A program made the translations under genes and the position numbers. This document shows, piece after piece, positions 40,425-49,989 of a stretch of DNA of 64,000 nucleotides. Origin of the DNA: Streptomyces sp. NBC_00670. GTDB taxonomy: Bacteria > Actinomycetota > Actinomycetes > Streptomycetales > Streptomycetaceae. Under the pieces are notes generated by a model, which saw nothing but the letters and a program-made list of their open reading frames with translations, was not told the origin of the DNA and made no database searches. Every line of letters begins with the position of its first letter. Position 1 is the stretch's first letter. Location of the stretch: positions 5,333,001 to 5,397,000 of the forward strand of contig NZ_CP109017.1 of assembly GCF_036226765.1 (NCBI RefSeq). Direction: 5' to 3'.

Positions 40425-43400
40425 GTGCACCTCAAGGCCCTGACCCTCCGCGGGTTCAAATCGTTCGCCTCGGCGACCACGCTCCGGTTCGAACCGGGAA
40501 TCACGTGCGTCGTCGGACCGAACGGCTCGGGCAAGTCCAACGTCGTGGACGCGCTCAGCTGGGTCATGGGCGAACAGGGCGCCAAATCCCTGCGCGGCGG
40601 CAAGATGGAGGACGTCATCTTCGCCGGCACCACCGGCCGCCCCCCGCTCGGCCGCGCCGAGGTCTCCCTGACCATCGACAATTCCGACGGCGCCCTGCCC
40701 ATCGAGTACGCCGAGGTCACCATTACGCGGATCATGTTCCGCAACGGCGGCAGCGAATACCAGATCAACGGCGACACCTGCCGCCTCCTCGACATCCAGG
40801 AACTCCTCTCCGACTCCGGCATCGGCCGCGAGATGCACGTCATCGTCGGCCAGGGCCAGCTCGACTCCGTCCTGCACGCCGACCCCATGGGCCGCCGCGC
40901 CTTCATCGAGGAGGCCGCAGGCGTCCTCAAGCACCGCAAGCGCAAGGAGAAGGCGCTCAGGAAACTGGACGCGATGCAGGCCAACCTCGCCCGCGTCCAG
41001 GACCTGACCGACGAACTGAGGCGGCAGCTCAAACCGCTCGGCCGGCAGGCCGCCGTCGCCCGCCGCGCCGCCGTCATCCAGGCCGACCTGCGCGACGCCC
41101 GCCTCCGCCTCCTCGCCGACGACCTCGTACGGCAGCGCGAGGCCCTCGACGCCGAGATCGCCGACGAGGCCGCCCTGAAGGAACGCAAGGAGACCGCCGA
41201 ACAGGCCCTGCGCGAGGCCCTGCGGCGCGAGGCCGCCCTCGAGGAGGAGGTGCGCCGGCTCACCCCGCGGCTCCAGCGCGCCCAGCAGACCTTCTACGAG
41301 CTCTCCCAGCTCGCCGAACGCGTCCGCGGCACCGTCTCGCTCGCCGACGCGCGCGTGCAGAGCGCCACCTCCGCGCCCGAGGAGGAACGGCGCGGCCGCG
41401 ACCCGGAGGACATGGAGCGCGAGGCCGCCCGCATCCGCGAACAGGAGGCCGAACTCGAAGCCGCCCTGGAGGCCGCCCAGCGCGCGCTGGAGGACACCGT
41501 CGCCCACCGCGCCGAACTCGAACGCGCGCTCGCCCAGGAGGAGCGCCGCCTCAAGGACCTCGCCCGCGCCCTCGCCGACCGCCGCGAGCAACTGGCCCGG
41601 CTCGGCGGCCAGGTCAACGCCGCCCGCTCCCGCGCCGCCTCCGCCCAGGCCGAGATCGAACGCCTGGCCGCCACCCGCGACGAGGCGCGGGAACGTGCCG
41701 TCGCCGCCCAGGAGGAGTACGAGGCACTCAAGGCCGAGGTCGACGGACTGGACGCCGACGACGCCGGACTCGCCGAACGCCACGAGGCCGCCCGCCGCGC
41801 CCTCACCGAGGCGGAGGCCGCCCTCACCGCCGCCCGCGAGGCCACCACCACCGCCGAACGCGAACGCGCCGCCACCCGCGCCCGCCACGACGCCCTCGCC
41901 ACCGGACTGCGCCGCAAGGACGGCACCGGCGCCCTGCTCGCCGCCCGCGATCGCCTCACTGGACTGCTCGGCCCCGCCGCCGAACTCCTCACCCCCGCAC
42001 CCGGCCACGAGATCCCCGTCGCCGCCGCCCTCGGCACCGCAGCCGACGCCCTCGCCGTCACCGGCCCGGCCGCCGCCGCCGACGCCCTGCGCCTGCTGCG
42101 CAAACAGGACGCCGGCCGCGCCACCCTGCTCCTCGCCGGCGCCCCCGACGACGTACCGCCCGAGGAGGCCGACGGCCTCGTGTACGCCGCCGGGCTCGTC
42201 CGCGGCCCCGTCGAACTGATGCCCGCCGTACGCCGGCTGCTGCGCGGCCACGTCGTCGTCGACACCCTCCAGGACGCCGAGGAGCTGGTCCGCGCCCGGC
42301 CCGGACTGACCGCCGTCACCGCCGAGGGCGACGTCCTCGGGGCGCACCACGCGCACGGCGGCTCCGCCGGGGCGCCCAGCCTGCTGGAGGTGCAGGCCGC
42401 CGTCGACGAGGCCGCCGCCGAGCTGGAGGAACTGGCCGTGCGGTGCGCGGAGCTGGCCGATGCCCAGCAGGCCGCCACCGCCCGCCGCGCCGAGTGCGCC
42501 GCCCTCGTCGAGGAACTGGGGGAGAAGCGCCGGGCGGCCGAGCGGGAGAAGTCCGGTGTCGCCCAGCAGCTCGGCCGGCTCGCCGGACAGGCCCGCGCCG
42601 CCGCCGGGGAGGCCGAACGCGCCACCGCCGCGGCCGCCCGCGCCCAGGAAGCGCTGGAATCCGCCCGCGAGGAGGCCGAGGAACTCGCCGAGCGGCTCGC
42701 CGTGGCCGAGGAGATGCCCGTCGAGGAGGAGCCCGACACCGCCGCCCGCGACCGGCTCGCCGCCGACGGGGCCAACGCCCGGCAGACCGAGATGGAGGCC
42801 CGCCTCCAGGCCCGCACCCACGAGGAACGCGTCAAGTCGCTGGCCGGCCGGGCCGACGCGCTGGACCGGGGCGCCCGCGCCGAACGCGAGGCACGCGCGC
42901 GTGCGGAACACCGGCGGGCCCGGCTGCGGCACGAGGCCGCCGTCGCCCGGGCCGTCGCCTCCGCCGCCCGCCAGCTCCTCGCCCACGTCGAGGTCTCCGT
43001 CGGCCGGGCCGAGGCCGAGCGCGCCGCCGCCGAGGCCGCACGGGTGCGGCGGGAACAGGAACTGGCCCGGGCCCGCACCGAGGGCCGCGACCTGAAGGCG
43101 GAACTCGACAAACTCACTGATTCAGTTCACCGGGGCGAGGTACTAGGAGCGGAGAAGCGGCTGCGCATCGAGCAGCTGGAGACCAAGGCCCTGGAGGAAT
43201 TCGGTGTCGAACCGGCAGGCCTCGTGGCCGAGTACGGCCCGGGCCAACTGGTGCCGCCCTCGCCCCCCGCCCAGGGCGAACAGCTGCCCGACGACCCCGA
43301 CGACCCCCGCAACCTGCCGCGGCCCTATGTCCGCGCCGAACAGGAGAAGCGGCTGAAGGCGGCGGAGCGGGCCTACCAGCAGCTCGGCAAGGTCAACCCG

Positions 43401-43976
43401 CTGGCCCTGGAGGAGTTCGCGGCGCTCGAGGAGCGGCACCAGTTCCTCAGCGAACAGCTGGAGGACCTCAAGAAGACCCGCGCCGACCTGCTCCAGGTCG
43501 TCAAGGAGGTCGACGAGCGCGTCGAACAGGTCTTCACCGACGCCTACCGGGACACCGCACGCGAGTTCGAGGGCGTGTTCGGCCGGCTCTTCCCCGGCGG
43601 GGAGGGACGGCTGCTCCTCACCGACCCCGACCACATGCTCACCACGGGCGTGGACGTCGAGGCACGGCCCCCGGGCAAGAAGGTCAAGCGGCTCTCCCTG
43701 CTCTCCGGCGGCGAACGGTCGCTGACGGCGGTGGCGCTGCTGGTGTCGATCTTCAAGGCCCGGCCGAGCCCGTTCTACGTCATGGACGAGGTCGAGGCGG
43801 CGCTCGACGACACCAACCTCCAGCGGCTCATCCGGATCATGCAGGAGTTGCAGGAGGCGTCGCAGCTGATCGTGATCACGCACCAGAAGCGGACGATGGA
43901 GGTCGCCGACGCGCTGTACGGCGTGTCCATGCAGGGTGACGGGGTCTCCAAGGTCATCAGCCAGCGGCTGCACTGA
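40425..43976 (+). CDS. smc: Chromosome segregation protein SMC
   Basis: A 1183-residue ATPase that, with ScpAB, compacts and segregates chromosomes. The N-terminal head has Walker A GPNGSGKS (31-38). Two long coiled coils (about 165-490 and 665-1000) flank the hinge (about 500-660, ATGLRRKDGTG to the AGAPSLLEV segment). The C-terminal head has the signature LLSGGERSLTAVALL and Walker B FYVMDEVEAALDDTN. GTG at 40425; a TAGAGT -10-like box lies only eight bases upstream, so the leader may be very short. Full length, no disruption. Confidence 0.98.
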   Translation: MHLKALTLRGFKSFASATTLRFEPGITCVVGPNGSGKSNVVDALSWVMGEQGAKSLRGGKMEDVIFAGTTGRPPLGRAEVSLTIDNSDGALPIEYAEVTITRIMFRNGGSEYQINGDTCRLLDIQELLSDSGIGREMHVIVGQGQLDSVLHADPMGRRAFIEEAAGVLKHRKRKEKALRKLDAMQANLARVQDLTDELRRQLKPLGRQAAVARRAAVIQADLRDARLRLLADDLVRQREALDAEIADEAALKERKETAEQALREALRREAALEEEVRRLTPRLQRAQQTFYELSQLAERVRGTVSLADARVQSATSAPEEERRGRDPEDMEREAARIREQEAELEAALEAAQRALEDTVAHRAELERALAQEERRLKDLARALADRREQLARLGGQVNAARSRAASAQAEIERLAATRDEARERAVAAQEEYEALKAEVDGLDADDAGLAERHEAARRALTEAEAALTAAREATTTAERERAATRARHDALATGLRRKDGTGALLAARDRLTGLLGPAAELLTPAPGHEIPVAAALGTAADALAVTGPAAAADALRLLRKQDAGRATLLLAGAPDDVPPEEADGLVYAAGLVRGPVELMPAVRRLLRGHVVVDTLQDAEELVRARPGLTAVTAEGDVLGAHHAHGGSAGAPSLLEVQAAVDEAAAELEELAVRCAELADAQQAATARRAECAALVEELGEKRRAAEREKSGVAQQLGRLAGQARAAAGEAERATAAAARAQEALESAREEAEELAERLAVAEEMPVEEEPDTAARDRLAADGANARQTEMEARLQARTHEERVKSLAGRADALDRGARAEREARARAEHRRARLRHEAAVARAVASAARQLLAHVEVSVGRAEAERAAAEAARVRREQELARARTEGRDLKAELDKLTDSVHRGEVLGAEKRLRIEQLETKALEEFGVEPAGLVAEYGPGQLVPPSPPAQGEQLPDDPDDPRNLPRPYVRAEQEKRLKAAERAYQQLGKVNPLALEEFAALEERHQFLSEQLEDLKKTRADLLQVVKEVDERVEQVFTDAYRDTAREFEGVFGRLFPGGEGRLLLTDPDHMLTTGVDVEARPPGKKVKRLSLLSGGERSLTAVALLVSIFKARPSPFYVMDEVEAALDDTNLQRLIRIMQELQEASQLIVITHQKRTMEVADALYGVSMQGDGVSKVISQRLH

Positions 43977-43977
43977 C

Positions 43978-44049
43978 GCGTCGGCCGGAGGATGCGCCGG
44001 GGCATCGGGCAGAGGGTGTGCCGAGGCGTCGGTCAGTGAAGGGCGCCGA
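43978..44049. repeat. Three degenerate 24-bp tandem repeats after smc
   Basis: Units at 43978-44001, 44002-44025 and 44026-44049 start GCGTCGG, GCATCGG and GCGTCGG. Units 1 and 2 agree at about 18 of 24 positions; unit 3 is more diverged. The array starts two bases after the smc stop. Confidence 0.7.
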
Positions 44050-44127
44050 CCCCCTGTTCTTCAAGAAATGAACGAATGATGGTGACTCGCGTCCCCGAAC
44101 CTCGAAAATCTCACATCCGTCACCCTA

Positions 44128-44155
44128 TTGACTTCGGAACTTGAAGGCATAGCCT
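44128..44155 (+). promoter_or_regulatory. glcP promoter (predicted)
   Basis: TTGACT (44128-44133), a 16-bp spacer and TAGCCT (44150-44155), about 100 bases before the glcP start. Confidence 0.55.
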
Positions 44156-44254
44156 CTGTCATGTTGTTTTTACCTTCAGGTGTCGCCACAAGCGGCATCC
44201 GCGAGGGCTGACCCCACACCGGCAGCGAGGCCGGTGGCCCGAGGAGTTGTACAC

Positions 44255-45673
44255 GTGACCAGCACTACGCAGGCACCCCGACCCGGAGCCGGAGCGGCTC
44301 ACCCCGAACATCTCGGGCACGTCATCTTCATCGCGGCGGCGGCCGCGATGGGCGGTTTCCTCTTCGGCTACGACAGCTCCGTCATCAACGGCGCCGTCGA
44401 AGCCATCCGCGACCGCTACGACATCGGCTCCGCCGCACTGGCCCAGGTCATCGCCATCGCGCTGATCGGCTGCGCCATCGGCGCCGCCACCGCCGGCCGG
44501 ATCGCCGACCGCATCGGCCGCATCCGCTGCATGCAGATCGCCGCCGTCCTGTTCACCATCAGCGCCGTCGGCTCCGCCCTGCCGTTCGCCCTGTGGGACC
44601 TCGCCCTCTGGCGCATCATCGGCGGCTTCGCCATCGGCATGGCCTCCGTCATCGGCCCCGCCTACATCGCCGAGGTCGCCCCGCCCGCCTACCGCGGCCG
44701 TCTCGGCTCCTTCCAGCAGGCCGCGATCGTCGTCGGCATCGCCGTCTCCCAGCTCGTCAACTGGGGCATCCTCAACGCCGCCGACGGCGACCAGCGCGGC
44801 AAGCTGATCGGCCTCGAGGCCTGGCAGGTCATGCTCGGCGTCATGGTCGTCCCGGCCGTCCTCTACGGCCTGCTCTCCTTCGCGATCCCCGAGTCGCCCC
44901 GCTTCCTGATCTCCGTCGGCCGGCGCGAGCGCGCCCGCGAGATCCTCGCCGAGGTCGAGGGCGACAAGATCGACTTCGACGCCCGCATCGCCGAGATCGA
45001 GCACGCCATGAAGCGCGAGGAGAAGTCCAGCTTCCGCGATCTGCTCGGCGGCAGCTTCTTCTTCAAGAAGATCGTCTGGATCGGCATCGGCCTGTCGGTG
45101 TTCCAGCAGTTCGTCGGCATCAACGTCGCCTTCTACTACTCCTCGACGCTGTGGCAGTCGGTGGGCATCGACCCCTCGGCCTCGTTCTTCTACTCGTTCA
45201 CCACGTCGATCATCAACATCATCGGCACCGTGATCGCGATGATCTTCGTCGACCGGATCGGCCGCAAGCCGCTCGCGCTCATCGGCTCCGTCGGCATGGT
45301 CGTCGGCCTCGCCCTGGAGGCCTGGGCCTTCTCCGCCCACCTCGTCGACGGCAAGCTGCCCGCCACACAGGGCTGGGTCGCCCTGGTCGCCGCCCACGTG
45401 TTCGTCCTCTTCTTCGCGCTGTCCTGGGGCGTCGTCGTCTGGGTCTTCCTCGGCGAGATGTTCCCCAACCGGATCCGCGCCGCCGCACTCGGTGTGGCCG
45501 CGTCCGCGCAGTGGATCGCCAACTGGGCGATCACCGCGAGCTTCCCCTCGCTGGCCGACTGGAACCTGTCGGGGACGTACATCATCTACACGGCGTTCGC
45601 CGCGCTCTCCATTCCGTTCGTGCTGCGGTACGTCAAGGAGACGAAGGGCAAGGCCCTGGAGGAAATGGGCTGA
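44255..45673 (+). CDS. glcP: Sugar porter family MFS transporter, glucose permease GlcP
   Basis: A 472-residue, 12-helix proton symporter that imports glucose; length and sequence fit Streptomyces GlcP. Sugar-porter signatures: GGFLFGYDSSVINGA (helix 1), GRIADRIGRIR (loop 2-3), PESPRFLI (end of helix 6), QQFVGIN (helix 7 substrate motif) and DRIGRKP. The GTG at 44255 is chosen for the GAGGAG ribosome site; the frame to 44180 adds a non-conserved leader. glcP next to smc matches the S. coelicolor order as I recall it. Confidence 0.93.
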   Translation: MTSTTQAPRPGAGAAHPEHLGHVIFIAAAAAMGGFLFGYDSSVINGAVEAIRDRYDIGSAALAQVIAIALIGCAIGAATAGRIADRIGRIRCMQIAAVLFTISAVGSALPFALWDLALWRIIGGFAIGMASVIGPAYIAEVAPPAYRGRLGSFQQAAIVVGIAVSQLVNWGILNAADGDQRGKLIGLEAWQVMLGVMVVPAVLYGLLSFAIPESPRFLISVGRRERAREILAEVEGDKIDFDARIAEIEHAMKREEKSSFRDLLGGSFFFKKIVWIGIGLSVFQQFVGINVAFYYSSTLWQSVGIDPSASFFYSFTTSIINIIGTVIAMIFVDRIGRKPLALIGSVGMVVGLALEAWAFSAHLVDGKLPATQGWVALVAAHVFVLFFALSWGVVVWVFLGEMFPNRIRAAALGVAASAQWIANWAITASFPSLADWNLSGTYIIYTAFAALSIPFVLRYVKETKGKALEEMG

Positions 45674-45733
45674 CGCGCCCGTCCCGAGACCGAGGAGACG
45701 GGCCAAGTCCCCGCTGCCCCTCTCCTCACCCGC

Positions 45734-45767
45734 CCGCCGCCCTGCCCCTCCGGGGGCGGGGCGGCGG
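45734..45767 (+). terminator. glcP terminator
   Basis: CCGCCGCCCTGCCCC (45734-45748) pairs with GGGGCGGGGCGGCGG (45753-45767) with one mismatch, 60 bases after the glcP stop. Confidence 0.75.
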
Positions 45768-45789
45768 TGTTCGACGGGGGCGCTGGGAC

Positions 45790-45812
45790 GTTTTTCGCCC
45801 CCGCCGCCCCTA
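45790..45812. repeat. Interspersed repeat fragment, copy F (inverted)
   Basis: TTTTTCGCCCCCGCCGCCCC and the following TACC are the reverse complement of the GGTAGGGGCGGCGGGGGCGA end of copies A, B and D. Confidence 0.5.
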
Positions 45813-45895
45813 CCGGCCGTCGGCCGACAACGCACCCCGCGCGCAGAGGCGGAGCCCTTCCCGCGCGCACCCCGTCGCGCATACTGGGACGCGTT

Positions 45896-47101
45896 ATGGA
45901 AATCGTCATCCTTGCTGTAGTCATCGCCGTGGTCGTGATCGGCGCGCTCGGCGGGCTCGTGGTCGGCAGCCGCCGAAAGAAGCCGCTGCCCCCGGCGCCC
46001 CCCACGACGCCCGACATCACCGCCCCCCCGGCCGAGCCGCACGTCGGCGACGAGGCCGAGACGCCGCGCGAGGAACCGCGCCGGACCATCGAGGAGGTCG
46101 ACCTACCCGGCGGCGGCACCGCCCCCGTCGTCGTCGAGGAGCCCCCGGCTCCGCCCGCCCCCGCGATCGAGGTCCCGGAGCCCACCGCCGGCCGGCTGAT
46201 CCGCCTGCGCGCCCGCCTCTCCCGCTCGCAGAACGCGCTCGGCAAGGGCCTGCTCACCCTCCTCTCCCGGGAGCACCTCGATGAGGACACCTGGGAGGAG
46301 ATCGAGGACACCCTCCTCACCGCCGACGTCGGCGTCCAGCCCACCCAGGAACTGGTCGAACGGCTGCGCGCGCGCGTGAAGGTCCTCGGCACCCGCACCC
46401 CGCAGGAGCTGCGCACCCTGCTGCGCGAGGAACTGCTGACGATCCTGGTCCCCGAGTTCGACCGCACGGTCAAGACCGACTCGAACCTCGACACCCCCGG
46501 CATCGTGATGGTCGTCGGCGTCAACGGCACCGGCAAGACCACCACCACCGGCAAGCTCGCGCGCGTCCTCGTCGCCGACGGCCGCAACGTCGTGCTCGGC
46601 GCCGCGGACACCTTCCGCGCCGCCGCCGCCGACCAGCTGCAGACCTGGGGCGAGCGGGTCGGCGCCCGTACGGTGCGGGGTCCCGAGGGCGGCGACCCCG
46701 CGTCCGTCGCCTTCGACGCGGTCAAGGAGGGCATCGAGGCCGGCGCCGACGTCGTCCTCATCGACACCGCCGGCCGGCTGCACACCAAGACCGGCCTGAT
46801 GGACGAGCTCGGCAAGGTCAAGCGCGTCGTGGAGAAGCACGCCCCGCTCGACGAGGTGCTCCTCGTCCTCGACGCGACCACCGGCCAGAACGGCCTCGTC
46901 CAGGCCCGCGTCTTCGCCGAGGTCGTCGACATCAGCGGCATCGTCCTGACCAAGCTCGACGGCACCGCCAAGGGCGGCATCGTCGTCGCGGTCCAACGCG
47001 AACTCGGCGTCCCGGTGAAACTGGTGGGCCTCGGCGAAGGCGCCGACGACCTGGCCCCCTTCGAACCGGAAGCGTTCGTGGACGCCCTGATCGGCGACTA
47101 A
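45896..47101 (+). CDS. ftsY: Signal recognition particle receptor FtsY
   Basis: A 401-residue SRP-receptor GTPase delivering ribosome-nascent chains to the membrane. Unlike the E. coli protein it begins with a true transmembrane helix (about 3-23, IVILAVVIAVVVIGALGGLV), as in other actinobacteria, followed by a Pro/Glu-rich linker (about 30-95). The NG domain has G1 GVNGTGKTT (208-216), DTFRAAAADQL, DTAGR and TKLDGTAKGG. ATG at 45896. ffh lies about 7.5 kb downstream. Confidence 0.97.
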   Translation: MEIVILAVVIAVVVIGALGGLVVGSRRKKPLPPAPPTTPDITAPPAEPHVGDEAETPREEPRRTIEEVDLPGGGTAPVVVEEPPAPPAPAIEVPEPTAGRLIRLRARLSRSQNALGKGLLTLLSREHLDEDTWEEIEDTLLTADVGVQPTQELVERLRARVKVLGTRTPQELRTLLREELLTILVPEFDRTVKTDSNLDTPGIVMVVGVNGTGKTTTTGKLARVLVADGRNVVLGAADTFRAAAADQLQTWGERVGARTVRGPEGGDPASVAFDAVKEGIEAGADVVLIDTAGRLHTKTGLMDELGKVKRVVEKHAPLDEVLLVLDATTGQNGLVQARVFAEVVDISGIVLTKLDGTAKGGIVVAVQRELGVPVKLVGLGEGADDLAPFEPEAFVDALIGD

Positions 47102-47106
47102 CACGG

Positions 47107-47260
47107 TCCCCCCGCGCCCCACAGGGGCGCGGGGAACTGCGCGACAAGCCCCCACTCACCCGCACTCCTCACTCAACCCCACCCACCCGAGCTCTCCCGG
47201 GGTCCAAGGGGCGGAGCCCCTTGTAAGGATGGGAAGGGCAAGGGCGGCGGGGGCGAAGAA
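47107..47260. repeat. Interspersed palindromic repeat, copy D
   Basis: CCCGCGCCCCACAGGGGCGC with the flanking GGGGAACTGCGCGAC (47110-47144), then CACCCACCCGAGCTCTCC, GGGGCGGAGCCCC and GGGAAGGGCAAGGGCGGCGG. It fills the convergent space between ftsY and the Prim-Pol gene and may act as a terminator. Confidence 0.75.
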
Positions 47261-47309
47261 GCCCAAGGCGACCCCACGCAACGCCCCGCACCCCCGCGCA
47301 GCGAACCCC

Positions 47310-47984
47310 CTACACCCGTGAGCGCGACCGATGCGCCACGTACGCCAACGTCCCGATCAACAACCGCGCCGCCGGCAACACACCCCCCGCCTCAACCCCC
47401 GGCGCCCGCAACCACCGCACAACCCCCCGCCCCGCCCGATCCGACGGCGGAGCCGTGATGCACGCCCCCACCCCCAACCCCCGCAGATCCAGCGCGGCGT
47501 CCTCCCACGCCATCCGGTACAACAACCCCGGCAACTCCGCCGCACCCCCGGGCGCCACGAAGAACTGCGCCCGCCCCTCCGGCGTCACCGCCACGGGTCC
47601 CACCGGCAGCCCCATCCGCTCCATCCGCACCAGCGCCCGCCACCCCGCCGCCTCACCGACCTCGATCACGTCGAACGCCCGCCCGACCGGCAGCATCACC
47701 GCGGCCCCCGGGAACTCGGCCCACGCCCGGTACGCCTCGTCGAGTGTGGCCCCCGCCCGCACCGGCGCCGCGAAGTCCAGCGGATGCGCCCCCGGCTCCG
47801 GACAGCCGGCCCGCCCGCAGGAACAGGCGCCCGCCGCGGTCCGCGCCCCGGGCACCACGTCCCAGCCCCACAGGCCGGTGTACTCGGCGACGGCGGTGCA
47901 CTCCGGTGACCGGCCGCGGCGCCGGGCGCCGGACCTGAGGTCGCGGATGGTCCTGGTCCGAGTGGAGCCGATCGTGAAGCCCAT
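47310..47984 (-). CDS. Bifunctional DNA primase/polymerase (Prim-Pol) family protein
   Basis: A 224-residue protein that resembles the N-terminal Prim-Pol domain proteins annotated widely in Streptomyces. Visible segments are YTGLWGWDVVPGARTAAGAC, CSCGRAGCPEPGAHP (a cysteine/histidine cluster that could hold zinc) and WAEFPGAAVMLPVGRAFDVIEV. The classic DxD metal motif is weak here (AFDVIEV only), so polymerase activity is doubtful and a regulatory role is possible. ATG at 47984 after GGAGGGGG. Divergent from nsdA. Confidence 0.75.
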   Translation of the reverse strand: MGFTIGSTRTRTIRDLRSGARRRGRSPECTAVAEYTGLWGWDVVPGARTAAGACSCGRAGCPEPGAHPLDFAAPVRAGATLDEAYRAWAEFPGAAVMLPVGRAFDVIEVGEAAGWRALVRMERMGLPVGPVAVTPEGRAQFFVAPGGAAELPGLLYRMAWEDAALDLRGLGVGACITAPPSDRAGRGVVRWLRAPGVEAGGVLPAARLLIGTLAYVAHRSRSRV

Positions 47985-48465
47985 ACCCCCTCCAACGGGT
48001 CCGGCGCGCAGCTGGTTACGCACCGCAGCGAAGCGTGACCGTGAGTCCCCGGCGCGGTTGTCACGGCCGGGCCCGGCCGACGTGGGCGGCAGGAACGCCG
48101 CGGCCGGCGCCGTCCGGCGCGGGCAGCACCCGGGGTGGTGCGCTCCCCGCCGCGCGCCCCGTCGTGCATCCGTCCGCCCATCCCCGGCCGTCATGTGTCA
48201 AGTGAATCGCGCACCCGGCACCGTGAGTTCATTCGAAGGGGTGGCGAATGGTGGCGTTTCTGAAACGGCCGTGGTTGGAAGGGTGATCGTGGGACTACTG
48301 TGAGTGCACGAGTCCTGGGGCGCATGCACTCGTGGGTATGCCGGAGGCAAGGCGGTTTTCCGTTCGATGGGTGAGAACCGGCGGACGGAGGCGGCGCGGA
48401 CCGGCATCCTGGTAGGGCGTTCGGCGCATCGGCGCACACGTGGTTTGAGGGATGGGGGCGTTCCA
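47985..48465. other. 481-base divergent region between Prim-Pol gene and nsdA
   Basis: Contains CGTTTC-T-GAAACG (48255-48267, a 6-1-6 inverted repeat), two GGTGGCG copies just upstream of it, and GAGTGCA/TGCACTC arms around 48303-48330. The nsdA frame is open from a GTG at 48304, so part could be coding if that start is used. No other gene is seen. Confidence 0.55.
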
Positions 48466-49941
48466 GTGGGCGGCAACGGCGGAAGCGGCACGATCGCTGA
48501 CAAGCGCCCGAACGAATTGCTGACGTCATGGTTCGTGCGCAGCGGCTGGTCCAAGGGCGAGCTCGCCCGCCAGGTCAACCGCCGGGCCCGCCAGCTCGGC
48601 GCCAACCACATCTCCACCGACACCTCCCGCGTACGCCGCTGGCTCGACGGCGAGAACCCCCGCGAGCCGATCCCGCGCATCCTGTCCGAGCTGTTCTCCG
48701 AGCGCTTCGGCTGCGTCGTCGCCGTGGAGGACCTGGGGCTGCGCGCCGCCCACCGCGCCCCCTCGGTCTCCGGCGTCGACCTGCCGTGGACGGGCCCCGG
48801 AACCGTCGCCCTGATCAGCGAGTTCTCGCGCAGCGACCTGATGCTGGCGCGGCGCGGCTTCCTCGGGACCGCGCTCGGCCTGGCCGCCGGCCCCTCCCTC
48901 ATCGAACCCATGCAGCGCTGGCTGGTCCCCGGACCGCCCGCCCCGCCGCGCGAGGAACCCACCTCCGCCTCCTCGCGCGGCCGGGGCCGGCTCTCCCGCC
49001 CCGAGCTGGAACTCCTGGAGACCACCACGGTGATGTTCCGGCAGTGGGACGCCCAGTGCGGCGGCGGCCTGCGCCGCAAGGCCGTCGTCGGCCAGCTCCA
49101 CGAGGTCACCGACCTCCTCCAGGAACCCCAGCCCGCCGCCACCGCCCGCCGCCTGTTCAAGGTCGCCGCCGAGCTGGCCGAACTGGCCGGCTGGATGAGC
49201 TACGACGTGGGGCTCCAGCCCACCGCGCAGAAGTACTTCGTCCTCGCGCTGCACGCCGCCAAGGAGGCCGGCGACCGCCCTCTCGGCTCGTACATCCTCT
49301 CCAGCATGAGCCGCCAGATGATCCACCTCGGCCGCCCCGAGGACGCGCTCGAACTGGTCCACCTCGCCCAGTACGGCAGCCGCGACTGCGCCGGCCCCCG
49401 CACCCAGGCCATGCTGTATGCGATGGAGGCCCGCGCCTACGCCAACATGGGCCAGCCCGGCCGGTGCAAGCGGGCCGTCCGCATGGCCGAGGACACCTTC
49501 GCCGACGCCGACGACTGGGACGAGCCGGACCCCGACTGGATCCGCTTCTTCTCCGCCGCCGAACTCCACGGCGAGAACTCGCACTCCTACCGCGACCTCG
49601 CCTATGTCGCCGGCCGCAGCCCCGCCTACGCCGGGCTCGCCGAACCCGTGATGCGCGAGGCCGTCGACCTCTTCGCCCAGGACACCGAACACCAGCGGTC
49701 GTACGCCCTCAACCTCATCGGCCTGGCCACCGTCCACCTCCTCCAGCGCGAGCCCGAAGAGGGCGTCGTCCGCGCCCGCCAGGCGCTGGACGTGGCCCGC
49801 AAGGTCCGCTCGGAACGCGTCAACACCCGCATCCGCAAAACGGTCGACGCGGCCGTACGCGATTTCGGCGACCTCGCCGACGTCGTCGACCTCACCGAGC
49901 AGCTCGCCGTCCACCTGCCCGAGACCGCCGAAGCCGTCTGA
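48466..49941 (+). CDS. nsdA: Regulatory protein NsdA (negative regulator of development/antibiotics)
   Basis: A 491-residue protein matching NsdA, known in S. coelicolor as a negative regulator of sporulation and antibiotic production. The N-terminal part has ELLTSWFVRSGWSKGELARQ and RVRRWLDGENPREPIPRILS, an XRE-like helix-turn-helix pattern. A Tat-like/hydrophobic RRGFLGTALGLAAG patch follows near 130, then a TPR-like helical region (about 230-470). The GTG at 48466 is preferred for homology and the upstream GAGGGATGGGGG; GTG 48304 would add 54 residues. Confidence 0.9.
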   Translation: MGGNGGSGTIADKRPNELLTSWFVRSGWSKGELARQVNRRARQLGANHISTDTSRVRRWLDGENPREPIPRILSELFSERFGCVVAVEDLGLRAAHRAPSVSGVDLPWTGPGTVALISEFSRSDLMLARRGFLGTALGLAAGPSLIEPMQRWLVPGPPAPPREEPTSASSRGRGRLSRPELELLETTTVMFRQWDAQCGGGLRRKAVVGQLHEVTDLLQEPQPAATARRLFKVAAELAELAGWMSYDVGLQPTAQKYFVLALHAAKEAGDRPLGSYILSSMSRQMIHLGRPEDALELVHLAQYGSRDCAGPRTQAMLYAMEARAYANMGQPGRCKRAVRMAEDTFADADDWDEPDPDWIRFFSAAELHGENSHSYRDLAYVAGRSPAYAGLAEPVMREAVDLFAQDTEHQRSYALNLIGLATVHLLQREPEEGVVRARQALDVARKVRSERVNTRIRKTVDAAVRDFGDLADVVDLTEQLAVHLPETAEAV

Positions 49942-49989
49942 GGCCCGCGGCGGGACGGCCACGGACACCGAAAGTCCCGCCTCGGACAG

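Noticed and set aside
40235..43120. 961-codon Arg/Pro-rich frame overlapping smc
   Set aside because: Another frame of smc; Arg/Pro/Gly-dominated and without homology features.
44159..46042. 627-codon antisense frame across glcP
   Set aside because: Asp/Gly/Val shadow frame; glcP shows clear transporter motifs.
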